Assembly (NCBI RefSeq): GCF_000428945.1
Contig: NZ_KE386822.1
Location: 186,001 to 250,000 of the forward strand
Length of the DNA stretch: 64,000 nt
Origin: Hamadaea tsunoensis DSM 44101
GTDB taxonomy: Bacteria; Actinomycetota; Actinomycetes; Mycobacteriales; Micromonosporaceae
Direction of reading: 5' to 3'
Of this stretch, positions 17,339-26,496 are shown in pieces. Every line of letters starts with the position of its first letter. Positions within the stretch are counted from its first letter, which is position 1. The notes under the pieces are model-generated. The model was not told the origin of the DNA. It saw only the letters and a list, made by a program, of their open reading frames with translations, and searched no databases. Made by a program: the position numbers and the translations under genes.

Positions 17339-17821
17339 TCAGGCAGCGGCGACGGCCGCGAGCACCACCGGGTCCGCGCATCCCCGGGCGAATCCCGCGA
17401 TCCGCTGCCGGATCTCGCGTCCCAGCATCCACGTCCCGATCCGCTCGGCGACGGGCCGCAGCCACGCGGGCCGGCATTGGAAGTTGTACCGCCAGGTGGC
17501 CACGCACGAGCCCGGATCCGTTGCCACCGGCGCGAACCGCCAGCCGCCCGCCATCATCGCGAAGAACCACGGGCCGCGGACCATCTTCATGCCGACGTTG
17601 GTGGGCGGGTTGTAGGACACGTATTCGCTGATCATCGTGGCGCCGAGCCGGTGCCGGGTGAAGGTGCGTACGCCCTTGCCGGGTGCGGTCGCCCCGGCCA
17701 CGAAGTGCTGCGAGCGGACGAAAGGGTCCCAGCGGTAGCGCGTCTCGCCGGTCGTCTGGGACACGGCGAAGGCGACCTCGGGCGGCACGGGAACGGTGAC
17801 ACTGGCTTCGACGACGGGCAC
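17339..17821 (-). CDS. SRPBCC family protein
   Basis: 160-aa START/Bet v1-like (SRPBCC) protein beginning VEASVTVPVPPEVAFAV, with RYRWDPFVRS and a C-terminal amphipathic helix (EIRQRIAGFARGC). The fold binds hydrophobic ligands in a deep cavity. GTG start. No operon partner points to a substrate. It is divergent from the quinone-oxidoreductase-like gene, 161 bp apart. Confidence 0.8.
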   Translation of the reverse strand: MPVVEASVTVPVPPEVAFAVSQTTGETRYRWDPFVRSQHFVAGATAPGKGVRTFTRHRLGATMISEYVSYNPPTNVGMKMVRGPWFFAMMAGGWRFAPVATDPGSCVATWRYNFQCRPAWLRPVAERIGTWMLGREIRQRIAGFARGCADPVVLAAVAAA

Positions 17822-17982
17822 AAGGACATGATGCCCGGTCGGCCGCCGGAAAGATCAGCGCCCGCGGAACCCCTTACCGCCCGACCGAGGGAGTCCGTTC
17901 GGTCCATCCAGCATTATTGATCAACTTGGTAATCTCAGTCCGACCTGGGGCGGGCTCATCGAACGACGTGCGAGGAGACGCA

Positions 17983-18909
17983 TTGCGCGCCATTGTGATC
18001 GACGACTTCGGTGCCGCACCCACGGTCGCCGAGATCCCCGACCCCGTACCCGGACCCGGTGAGGTCCGGGTCAAGGTACGCGTCGCCTCCCTGAACGGCT
18101 TCGATCTCGCCATGGCCCGGGGCTGGCTGCGCGGGATGATGGACCACGAGTTCCCGGCGACGCTCGGCCGCGACTTCGCCGGAACCGTCGACGCCGTCGG
18201 CGAGGGCGTGTCGGCGTACGCGCCGGGCGACGAGGTGTTCGGGGTGGTCCTGACGCAGCCGCTGCACCACGGCTCCTTCGCCGATCACCTGGTGATCCCG
18301 GCCGACCACAACATCGCCCCGATCCCGGCCGGCGTCGACCTGCTGCGGGCGGGCACGATCGGCCTCGCCGGAGCCGCCGCGCTCGCGAGCCTCGGCGCGG
18401 TCGCCCCGCACCGCGGCGACCTCGTCCTCGTCTCCGGCGCGACCGGCGGTGTCGGCGCCGCCGCCATCCAACTCGCGGTCCAGGCGGGTGCCGAGGTCAT
18501 CGCGACGGCGGCACCCGGCGGCGAGGCGGCCTTCGTCCGCGAGCTCGGCGCGGTCCACGTCGTCGACTACACCGGCGACGTGGCGGCCCAGGTGCGCCAG
18601 CTGGCGCCCGGCGGGATCGCCGCCGCGCTGCACTATGCGGGGGACCCGGACGTGCTGGCCGGCGTACTGATGGAGGGCGGTCGCTACGCCACGCTGCTGA
18701 GCGCGCTGCCCAGCGGCGACCTGCCGATCACCGCGGTGCCGATCTACGCCACGCCGCACCGCGAAGTCCTCGAACACCTCGGGGCGCTCGTCGCGGGCGG
18801 CGAACTGCGCCTGCCGGTCCAGCGGACCTACTCGCTCGACGCGGTCCCCAAGGCGCTGGAGGACTTCGCCGCCGGCACCCTCGGCAAGCTGGCCGTCGTC
18901 ATCGACTGA
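17983..18909 (+). CDS. NADP-dependent quinone-oxidoreductase-like enzyme (MDR superfamily)
   Basis: 308-aa zinc-free medium-chain dehydrogenase of the quinone oxidoreductase type. It has the N-terminal GroES-like domain (ATLGRDFAGTVDAVGEGV, PGDEVFGV) and a Rossmann domain with SGATGGVGAAAIQLA. The structural and catalytic zinc cysteines of alcohol dehydrogenases are absent. TTG start is preferred because GAGGAG lies about 7 bp before it; an in-frame extension upstream has no ribosome site. Family B palindrome copy 1 follows its stop. Confidence 0.85.
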   Translation: MRAIVIDDFGAAPTVAEIPDPVPGPGEVRVKVRVASLNGFDLAMARGWLRGMMDHEFPATLGRDFAGTVDAVGEGVSAYAPGDEVFGVVLTQPLHHGSFADHLVIPADHNIAPIPAGVDLLRAGTIGLAGAAALASLGAVAPHRGDLVLVSGATGGVGAAAIQLAVQAGAEVIATAAPGGEAAFVRELGAVHVVDYTGDVAAQVRQLAPGGIAAALHYAGDPDVLAGVLMEGGRYATLLSALPSGDLPITAVPIYATPHREVLEHLGALVAGGELRLPVQRTYSLDAVPKALEDFAAGTLGKLAVVID

Positions 18910-18923
18910 CCCCGCTCCACTCT

Positions 18924-18997
18924 CGACGATCTTGCGCGAATGTCCGGGCATTTCGGGCGCACCGGAAGAAATTCGGGGCATTCGCGCAAGATCGTTG
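18924..18997. repeat. Family B dispersed palindrome, copy 1 (74 bp)
   Basis: Arms CGACGATCTTGCGCGAATG and its complement, with one G-T difference, around a 36-bp centre. It starts 15 bp after the oxidoreductase stop. Other copies are at 31708, 38492 and 61734. Confidence 0.9.
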
Positions 18998-19268
18998 AGG
19001 ATCAAGATCAAGTTCATGTCCCGGGTTCGTCGATCTCACCTCCGCTCCTCGCGCGGGAGACCGTTCCGGCCCTGGGGGGCCTCCACTGCCAGGTGAGTGG
19101 GGCGACGCATCCTTCGCCGCGGATCGGTCCCTGCTTTACCCTTCGCTCCTGGTCTTTGTTGCGATTGTCCGATTTTCGTGAGGCGCAAGGTCGGCGGTGT
19201 ATGGATCTTGAAGAGGGAGTGCGGCTCGATGCGGAGAAGTCATCCCGCATCGCCGGCACGATCGCCTT

Positions 19269-19412
19269 GATCAAGTACCGCTATAACGGCATCGCGGCGC
19301 CGATTTCCTTGATCAAGTACCGTCATTACGGCGTGAGAGCGCTTCCCTGCCGGATAGACGGTATTTGATCGAGGCTATCCGGCGCGTCCTGCCGTAATAG
19401 CGGTAAACGATC
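19269..19412. repeat. Four-site nested inverted array (22-bp units)
   Basis: Four copies of a 22-bp unit, consensus GATCAARTACCGY-TATNACGGC, begin at 19269 and 19311 on the plus strand and at 19349 and 19391 on the minus strand. Start-to-start spacing is 42, 38 and 42 bp. The order plus, plus, minus, minus makes the whole block an imperfect palindrome. No gene overlaps it. It could be a binding array for a dimeric protein or a compound palindromic element. Confidence 0.8.
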
Positions 19413-19449
19413 ACTCGGGGCAGGATCGCCCCATCTGACGGGAAGGCAT

Positions 19450-19509
19450 GATCAAGTTCCCAAATCCTGCAGAAAGCGGGCCGATTCCGCAGCTCCAGGG
19501 AACTCGATC
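19450..19509. repeat. 60-bp inverted repeat
   Basis: GATCAAGTTCCC (19450-19461) pairs with GGGAACTCGATC (19498-19509), 11 of 12 positions, with further partial pairing inside. Its GATC-ended arms resemble the style of the dispersed palindromes but the sequence differs. Confidence 0.65.
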
Positions 19510-19641
19510 ACGCCATGGAGATCCACTACTGCAGAATCCGGGTACTGGATCGAGGCCCAGGGACGTTCCGGACCACACAAGCGACCGGAGAGCCGGTTTC
19601 CGGCCGGGCGGCGGGAGACTCGGTCTTGATGGTGGTGACTG

Positions 19642-20442
19642 TCAGTACCAGCGGTGGAAGTGGTGGACGGGGCCGTGGCCGTGGCCGACGTCGAGGCGGT
19701 CGCCGGCCGCGAGGGCGTCGGTCAGGTAGCTCTTCGCGGCGCGGATCGCATCCTCCCAGGACTCGGATCGTGGTCGCAGCGCCGCGATCGCCGAGGACAG
19801 GGTGCAGCCGGTCCCGTGGTCGTTGGTGGTGGTGACGCGCGGGGCTGACAGGCGTACGACCGGGGCGCCGGGTGAGGCGAGGTACAGGTCGGGGGAGTCG
19901 GGGCCACCGAGGTGGCCGCCCTTGAGCAGGACCGCCGGGCCGTACGCGGCCAGCGCCGACAGCTGTTCCAGCATCTCGGGTTCGGTGGTGGCCTCGGGTA
20001 CGCCGAGCAGGTCCGCCGCCTCCGGCAGGTTGGGGGTGATCAGGTCGACGACCGGCAGCAGTTCGTCGCGGAGGGCGTCGACAGCCGACTCCAGGAGCAG
20101 CCGGTCGCCGCTCTTGGCGACCATGACCGGGTCGAGGACCACTGTGGACGGACGTCGGTCGCGCAGGACGGTCGCCACGGCGGAGACGATGGACGCGTCG
20201 GCCAGCATGCCGATTTTGACCGCGTCGACGCGTACGTCGTCGAGGACGGTGTCGAGCTGCTGGGTGACGAAGTCGGCGGGCACGCTCATCACGGCGCGTA
20301 CGCCCAGGGTGTTCTGCGCCGTCAGTCCGGTGAGGACGGACATGCCGTACGCGCCGAGCGCCGCGAAGGTCTTCAGATCGGCCTGGATGCCGGCGCCGCC
20401 GCTGGGGTCGGAGCCGGCGATCGTCAGCACGTTCGGGATCAT
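19642..20442 (-). CDS. thiD: Hydroxymethylpyrimidine/phosphomethylpyrimidine kinase
   Basis: Phosphorylates hydroxymethylpyrimidine (HMP) and HMP-P to give HMP-PP for thiamin synthesis. The 266-aa ribokinase-fold protein begins MIPNVLTIAGSDPSGGAGIQ, has LTAQNT, and ends with the anion-hole motif NDHGTGCTLSSAIA. Its ATG overlaps the stop of the upstream permease gene (ATGA). It is the last gene of the riboswitch-led thi operon, so supply of imported or synthesised HMP to ThiD is a natural reading of the order. Confidence 0.95.
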   Translation of the reverse strand: MIPNVLTIAGSDPSGGAGIQADLKTFAALGAYGMSVLTGLTAQNTLGVRAVMSVPADFVTQQLDTVLDDVRVDAVKIGMLADASIVSAVATVLRDRRPSTVVLDPVMVAKSGDRLLLESAVDALRDELLPVVDLITPNLPEAADLLGVPEATTEPEMLEQLSALAAYGPAVLLKGGHLGGPDSPDLYLASPGAPVVRLSAPRVTTTNDHGTGCTLSSAIAALRPRSESWEDAIRAAKSYLTDALAAGDRLDVGHGHGPVHHFHRWY

Positions 20443-21806
20443 CGGACGGACTCCGGCGCCCCGGCCCCGGGAGAGGGCGAAGGCGAGGGCGCCCCGGTCC
20501 GCGGCGAGGGCGGCCCGAACGGCAGGGCCACCACGAAGGCGATGAGGAACGAGAACAGCGACGCCGACACCCAGCTCTGCGGCGCGAAGTGCAGCAGGTC
20601 CCGGATGTGCTTCCACTCCGTGGACCACCAGACGAGCTGGCCCGGGTTCACCAGCTGGTACGCGGCGAACCCCAGAACCCACGGCAGCAGCAGACCGGTC
20701 CGGGCCGGCGCGGTGGCCGACGTGTCCCAGGTACGCCAGCCGGCGTACACGAAATAGCGGACGACGAACACCGCGAACAGCGGGACGAAGACGGAGCCGA
20801 CGAGGTAGAGGAAGTTCTGGAAGGAGGCGATGTCGACGGCGAGCGCGAGCAGCGTCGCGAGCGAGCCGACGGCGACCGCGAGGATGCGGCGGTCCACTCT
20901 GGACAGCAGGTTCTGGGCCGAGATGGCGGTGGAGTAGACGTTGGCGAAGCTCTCGTCGAGCTCGCGGACGACGAGGACGCCGAAGGCCAGCCAGCCGGCC
21001 GGTACCGCGATGAACGCGCCGAACATGCCGCTCTGCGACGGGTCGCCGGCCGCGACCGTGCTCAGCGCGAGCAGGCCGAGGCCGTAGCAGGCGATCTGGG
21101 TCAGCGAGAAGCCGGTGAGCGAGCCGAGGAACGCCCCCCGCTCGGTACGCGCATGCCGCGAGTAGTCGGCGGCCAGCGGGATCCACGAGACGGAGACGGC
21201 GATGACGAGGTCGGCGCCGGGCCAGAAGCCGTCCCAGCCGCCGGCCGTCAGCGACGGGTGCGGATGGGTGAGCAGCTGGACGACGAGGTAGCCCATCGCG
21301 AGGACGACCGCGACGAGCGCGTAGCGGCGCAGGAGGCGTACGGAGCCGAGGGGGCGCACGGCCATGACGGTCGTCAGGACGCCGGCGAGGACGATGTAGA
21401 GCCAGTCGAGCTTCCACGGCAGCAGCTGCTTCGCGGCCGCGGCGATGACGTAGAGCTCGAAGGTCGCCCAGCCGAGCAGCTGGACGAGGTTGAGCGCGGT
21501 CGGCAGCCAGGACAGCCGGGCCCCGAACAGGCCGCGCAGCATCACCATCGCGGGCTGCCCGGTACGCGCGCCGGCCGCCGCCGCGAGGGCGAGACCGAGC
21601 GTACCGATGAGGGTGCCGGCGACGATCGCGGTGAAGGCGGCCAGGATGGACATGCCCGCGCCGACGACGTAGACCGCGGTGACGGGGCCGAGCAGGCTGA
21701 TGCCGAGGTTGCCCCAGAGGGCCACGTGATCGAGGAAACCCAGGGTACGCGGCTGCGGGTCGGCCAGCCGCAGGCCGGGTTCCTGCGCGGGCGCCAGAAC
21801 TGTCAT
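20439..21806 (-). CDS. NCS1-type permease, probable hydroxymethylpyrimidine transporter
   Basis: 455-aa nucleobase-cation-symport-1 (CodB/CytX-like) protein with about 12 helices. It starts LGFLDHVALWGNLGISLLGP, and has SWIPLAADYSRHAR typical of the family, then a Pro/Ser-rich tail (PSPSPSPGAG). Placement between thiG and thiD, overlapping thiD by four bases and downstream of a TPP riboswitch, argues for import of the thiamin pyrimidine HMP (CytX role). Transport of cytosine or another base is the alternative. Confidence 0.85.
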   Translation of the reverse strand: MTVLAPAQEPGLRLADPQPRTLGFLDHVALWGNLGISLLGPVTAVYVVGAGMSILAAFTAIVAGTLIGTLGLALAAAAGARTGQPAMVMLRGLFGARLSWLPTALNLVQLLGWATFELYVIAAAAKQLLPWKLDWLYIVLAGVLTTVMAVRPLGSVRLLRRYALVAVVLAMGYLVVQLLTHPHPSLTAGGWDGFWPGADLVIAVSVSWIPLAADYSRHARTERGAFLGSLTGFSLTQIACYGLGLLALSTVAAGDPSQSGMFGAFIAVPAGWLAFGVLVVRELDESFANVYSTAISAQNLLSRVDRRILAVAVGSLATLLALAVDIASFQNFLYLVGSVFVPLFAVFVVRYFVYAGWRTWDTSATAPARTGLLLPWVLGFAAYQLVNPGQLVWWSTEWKHIRDLLHFAPQSWVSASLFSFLIAFVVALPFGPPSPRTGAPSPSPSPGAGAPESVR

Positions 21807-21846
21807 CGCCGTGCCCTTTCTGTCGTCATGAGGCTGTCGGGGGAGG

Positions 21847-22809
<963 letters not shown>

Positions 22810-22813
<4 letters not shown>

Positions 22814-23955
22814 GATGGTCCTCCCTGGGTTCGCGCCTCGGTTCGCGCCTGGAATCGCGCCGGGTCGAAGGGTGTGACGAGGTCCGGCGTACGCCCGGTG
22901 GTGATCAGGTCCGCGATCGCGTCCGCGGTCACGGGGGCGAGCAGGATTCCGTTGCGGTAGTGCCCGGTGGCGTACAGCACGCCGTCGGTGGCGGACCGGC
23001 CGAGCAGCGGCGCGTTGTCCGGCGTACCGGGGCGGACGCCGGTGCTGACCTCGACGAACTCGGCCTCGCTCAGCTCGGGGACGAGGGTCTGGGCGTCGCG
23101 CAGCAGCTCGTAGACCGCCCCGGCGCGCGGCCGCAGGTCGAACCCGGCCTCCTCGCTCGACGCCCCGACCACCAGTTCCCCGTCCGTACGCGGAACCACG
23201 TACACGGGATTGCCCCGGACGCTGCCCCGCACGACGTGTCCGAGCAGGCCGGGCGGGCGCCGCAGGCGCAGGGTCTGGCCCTTGACGGGGCGTACCGGCG
23301 GCGGATCGGGCAGGCCGTCGATGCCGCCCGACCAGGACCCGGCCGCGACGACCACGACACCGGCCGCGAGGCGGTCACCGGTGTCCAGTGTGACCTCCGT
23401 CCCCCCGGCGGTCCCGGCGATCCGGGTCACGCGGGCCGGGATCACGTCGACCCCGAGCCGGGCGACGACTGCTCGGAGCGCGCGTACCAGGGAACGGTTG
23501 TCGACCTGGTGGTCCCCGGCCGCGAGGAGCCCGCCGGGCAGGCCCGCCGCGAGCGCGGGTTCGATCGTGCGCAGCTCGCGGCCGGTGAGGACCTCGGAGC
23601 GCAGGCCGAGCGAGGCGTGGAAGGCCGCGAGGTCGCGCAGGCCCGCGAGGTCGGCGGCGTCCCAGGCGGCGGCGACGGTGCCGCACTCGCGCAGGCCGAC
23701 CGCGGACCCCGCGGCGTCGCCCAGCTCGGCGGCGAACGACGGCCAGCGGCGGGCCGCGGCCAGGTTGAGATCGAGCAGCTCGCGGCCCTCGTAGCCGAGC
23801 TCGGTGACGGGGGCCAGCATGCCCGCCGCCGTCCACGACGCGCCCGCGCCCGGCGCCGGATCGGCGACGGTGACGCGCAGCCCGCGCTCGGCGCACCGCC
23901 ACGCGACGGCCAGCCCGATCACCCCGCCGCCCGCGATCACCGCATCGATGGGCAC
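22810..23955 (-). CDS. thiO: Glycine oxidase ThiO
   Basis: FAD enzyme that oxidises glycine to dehydroglycine for thiazole formation. 381 aa with the dinucleotide motif [18 protein letters not shown] at the N-terminus, VKGQTLRLR, and the C-terminal [19 protein letters not shown] typical of ThiO. GTG start is chosen because GGGAGG sits 6 bp before it. First gene behind the TPP riboswitch and four overlapping bases with thiS. Translation of this gene is the likely control point for the operon. Confidence 0.94.
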
Positions 23956-23962
23956 GCCGATC

Positions 23963-24030
23963 CTCCCTGTCTGGACGCTCCCTGTCCGGACGCCCCCTGT
24001 CCGGACGCACCCGTATGGACGCACCGGTAT
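23963..24030 (-). repeat. Tandem 15-bp repeats in the thiO leader
   Basis: CTCCCTGTCTGGACG, CTCCCTGTCCGGACG and CCCCCTGTCCGGACG follow one another (23963-24007), then two more degenerate units to about 24030. On the mRNA each unit carries a GGGAG or GGGGG block; the one nearest thiO is its ribosome binding site. The others are ribosome-site-like decoys or duplication products between riboswitch and gene. Confidence 0.7.
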
Positions 24031-24038
24031 GGGATGAG

Positions 24039-24145
24039 CAGCTGGGAGGGTGGAACGGCTCCCTGCGCCGGCATTACCCGGATCAGGTTCTACGGTCGGC
24101 GGCTCCCAGCTGCCCTCTCAGCCCGGTCTACCGGGCTCCCGTGCG
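24039..24145 (-). promoter_or_regulatory. TPP riboswitch (thi box) of the thiOSG-permease-thiD operon
   Basis: The minus strand shows the thi-box elements CTGAGAGGG and, later, GACCGTAGAACCTGATCCGG with GTAATGCCGGCGCAGGGAG. Just after the aptamer lies CTCCCAGCTG (24048-24039), a perfect 10-nt complement of CAGCTGGGAG inside the aptamer (24112-24103). No T-run follows, so control of translation is more likely than termination. The platform strand also contains CCTCCC, complementary to the thiO ribosome site. Confidence 0.93.
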
Positions 24146-24200
24146 GCCGCAACCATACTCCGCAACGTGTTGCCGGTGGAATGGGGTACCGTCGGCGACC

Positions 24201-24866
24201 ATGGCCACCCCTGGTTCCACCGCTCGTGAGCTGCTCGCCCAGGCCCGGCTCTACCTGTGCACCGACGCCCGGGCCGGTGCGGGCGACTTCGGCGACTTCG
24301 TCGAAGCGGCGTACGCGGGCGGCGTCGACATCATCCAATTGCGGGACAAGACGCTCGAAGCTCGCGAAGAACTCGGGTACCTCGCCGTGCTCCGGACCGC
24401 AGCCGAACGGTGGGGGCGGCTCTGGGCGGTCAACGACCGGGCCGACGTCGCGTACGCGGCCGGGGCGCCGGTCCTGCACCTCGGCCAGGACGATCTCCCC
24501 GTCGCGTACGCCCGCCGGCTGCTCGGTCCGGACGTCCTCATCGGACGGTCGACGCACTCGCCCGCGCAGTTCGACGCGGCGGCCGCCGAGCCGGGCGTGG
24601 ACTACGTGGTGGCCGGGCCGACCTGGGCGACCCCGACCAAGCCGGGCCGGCCGGCGGCCGGACTGTCGCTGCTCGACCACGCGGCGGCCGTCGGGGCCGG
24701 GGACCGGCCGTGGTGGGCGATCGGCGGGATCGAGGACCTGTCGCGACTGGACACGGTGATCGCGCACGGGGCGCGGCGGGTGGTCGTGGTCCGGGCGATC
24801 ACGCAGGCCGCGGACCCGGCGGCCGCCGCGCGCTCCTTCGCCACCCGCCTGACCTCGCCCGCCTGA
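24201..24866 (+). CDS. thiE: Thiamin phosphate synthase
   Basis: Joins HMP-PP and thiazole phosphate to thiamin phosphate. 221-aa TIM barrel with [45 protein letters not shown], the pyrophosphate loop [16 protein letters not shown] and AIGGI near the C-terminus. ATG start without a clear ribosome site. It is divergent from the riboswitch-controlled thi operon, and the riboswitch is on the opposite strand, so thiE is probably not directly under it. Confidence 0.95.
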   Translation: MATPGSTARELLAQARLYLCTDARAGAGDFGDFVEAAYAGGVDIIQLRDKTLEAREELGYLAVLRTAAERWGRLWAVNDRADVAYAAGAPVLHLGQDDLPVAYARRLLGPDVLIGRSTHSPAQFDAAAAEPGVDYVVAGPTWATPTKPGRPAAGLSLLDHAAAVGAGDRPWWAIGGIEDLSRLDTVIAHGARRVVVVRAITQAADPAAAARSFATRLTSPA

Positions 24867-24900
24867 CCTCGCCTCCCTGACCCCGGTGCGCGCGGCCCTT

Positions 24901-24975
24901 GATCTCGTTTGGATCAGGGATCGCCACGTAATCTTGGGCCAAGATTCGGGTGATTTCCCTGATCCAAACGGGATC
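24901..24975. repeat. Family A dispersed palindrome, copy 2 (75 bp)
   Basis: Begins GATCTCGTTTGGATCAGGG and ends CTGATCCAAACGGGATC, centre AATCTTGGGCCAAGATT. It lies between convergent thiE and an MFS gene. The pairing extends outward through CTT/AAG. Confidence 0.9.
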
Positions 24976-25041
24976 AAGCGGGCGGGCGGCGCCGCGGGGG
25001 TGGGGCGCGGGGGCGGCCGCGGGGGTGGGGCGGCGGGTTTG

Positions 25042-26412
25042 TCAGGCGGTGCGGGCGGGTGTGGGTTGTGCTGGAGCCGGGTGGACGGCGGCGAGGGCTT
25101 TCGCGCGGCCGGGCAGGAGGAGCGCGGCCGCCATGCCGGCGTACCCCATGACGGCCGTGGCCACGATCGCCGGGGTGAAGCCGTCCGCGAACGCCCCCGG
25201 CGTGCCGAAGACGACGCCGGCGATGGCGACTCCGAACGCCCCGCCCAGCTGGCGCATGGTGCTGAAGGTGCCCGAGGCGATGCCGATGTCGGCCGGGGCC
25301 ACGCTCGACACCACCGACCGGGTCAGCGCCGGCAGGGCGAACGAGACCCCGATGCCCGACACGATCAGGCCGGCGCCGGCCCAGGCGTACGCGCGGTCGG
25401 GCCCGGCGGTCAGGCCCAGCCAGAGCAGGCCCGTCGACAGCACGGCCAGCCCGCCGGCGACCAGGCCGCGTGACCCCCAGCGGTCGGCCAGCGTACCGGC
25501 GCGCGGGGCGAGCAGCAGCGGGGCGACACCCCACGGCAGCAGCCGCAGCCCGGCCTCCAGCGGCTGGAGGTGCTGGGCGAGCTGGAAGTACTGCGCCGTG
25601 AAGAAGATCGACCCGGTGAGCGCCCCGTTGAGCAGGAACACCGCCGCGTTGCCGGCCGAGAACGCGCGGGAGCCGAACAGCCGCAACGGCAGCATGGGCG
25701 CCGGCGTACGCCGTTCCCACCACAGGAACGCGCCGGTGACGGCCAGTCCGGCGAGGCCGAGCGGCCAGTTCGTGCGTACCAGGGAATAGGCCAGGAGGAA
25801 CGCGGCGAGGGCGGAGAGGACGACGCCGACCCCGTCGAGGCGGACGGCACGGGTGGGCGTGACCGGTACGCGGGCCAGCACCAGCACGAGGGCGACGACC
25901 CCGACGGGCACGTTGATCCAGAAGATCCACTGCCAGGCGAGGCCCTGGGTGACGGCGCCGCCGACGACCGGGCCGAGGGTGACGCCGAGGCCGCTGACGC
26001 TGCCGTAGACGCCGGTCGCCCAGCCGCGCCGCTCGGGCGGGAAGGCGGCGTTGAGCAGGGAGAGGGCGGCGGGCATGATCGCGGCCGCGCCGGCGCCCTG
26101 CACGGTACGCGCGGCCAGCAGCCAGCCGATCGACGGTGCCAGCGCGCAGGCGGCCGAGGCGAGGGCGAACAGCCCGAGGCCGGCGGCGAAGACGAGCCGG
26201 CGGCCGAACCGTTCGCCGAGCCCGGCGGCGGTCATGAGGAGCACCGCGAAGCTCAGCGTGTACGCGTTCACGGTCCATTCGAGCCCGGCGAGCGAGGCGC
26301 CGAGATCCTTCTGGACGGCCGGCAGCGACGTCGCGACGACGAGCATGTCCAGCACGACCATGAAGGAGGCGACGGAGCTGAGGGCGAGGACCCACATCTG
26401 TGTTCTCTTCAC
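25042..26412 (-). CDS. DHA2-family MFS efflux transporter
   Basis: 456-aa 14-helix MFS protein, similar in sequence to the one at the left edge (VVLDMLVVATSLPAVQ, EWTVNAYTLSFAVLLM, ERFGRR, LGPVVGGAVTQ, WQWIFWINVPVG). GTG start lies three bases behind a GTGTCAGTACC box. The same box in mirror image precedes the divergent ECF sigma gene, so pump and sigma factor are probably co-regulated. Substrate unknown. Confidence 0.88.
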   Translation of the reverse strand: MKRTQMWVLALSSVASFMVVLDMLVVATSLPAVQKDLGASLAGLEWTVNAYTLSFAVLLMTAAGLGERFGRRLVFAAGLGLFALASAACALAPSIGWLLAARTVQGAGAAAIMPAALSLLNAAFPPERRGWATGVYGSVSGLGVTLGPVVGGAVTQGLAWQWIFWINVPVGVVALVLVLARVPVTPTRAVRLDGVGVVLSALAAFLLAYSLVRTNWPLGLAGLAVTGAFLWWERRTPAPMLPLRLFGSRAFSAGNAAVFLLNGALTGSIFFTAQYFQLAQHLQPLEAGLRLLPWGVAPLLLAPRAGTLADRWGSRGLVAGGLAVLSTGLLWLGLTAGPDRAYAWAGAGLIVSGIGVSFALPALTRSVVSSVAPADIGIASGTFSTMRQLGGAFGVAIAGVVFGTPGAFADGFTPAIVATAVMGYAGMAAALLLPGRAKALAAVHPAPAQPTPARTA

Positions 26413-26496
26413 ACCGGTACTGACACGCAGCGGGCGGGAAACCGGTCGCGCCGCCGGGAGCGACCGGAAACGGCCCGCGGCGGTGTCAGTACCAGT
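26413..26496. promoter_or_regulatory. Divergent promoter with mirrored GTGTCAGTACC boxes
   Basis: GTGTCAGTACC occurs at 26483-26493 (plus) and 26426-26416 (minus), each exactly three bases before a start codon (ATG of the sigma gene, GTG of the MFS gene). Further in, GCGACCGG is also mirrored (26460-26467 plus strand and its counterpart near 26439-26432), about 15 bp behind each box. The symmetric arrangement looks like twin promoters read by one sigma factor, possibly giving leaderless messages. Confidence 0.6.

Larger units (their letters stand above)
18910..19641. other. 732-bp repeat-rich region between convergent genes
   Basis: No protein gene is supported. The stretch holds family B copy 1 (18924-18997), a four-site nested inverted array (19269-19412) and a 60-bp inverted repeat (19450-19509). 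Between them the DNA is less GC-rich than coding sequence. It may be a deposit of small palindromic elements at a convergent gene end. Confidence 0.6.

Noticed and set aside
18940-19368. Possible small gene after the oxidoreductase
   Set aside because: The open frame starts inside family B copy 1 and crosses the four-site array; no ribosome site, no coding bias.
19269-19412. CRISPR-like array
   Set aside because: Regular spacing of ~40 bp but only four units, two of them inverted, with repeats differing from each other and no cas genes. Better described as a nested inverted array.
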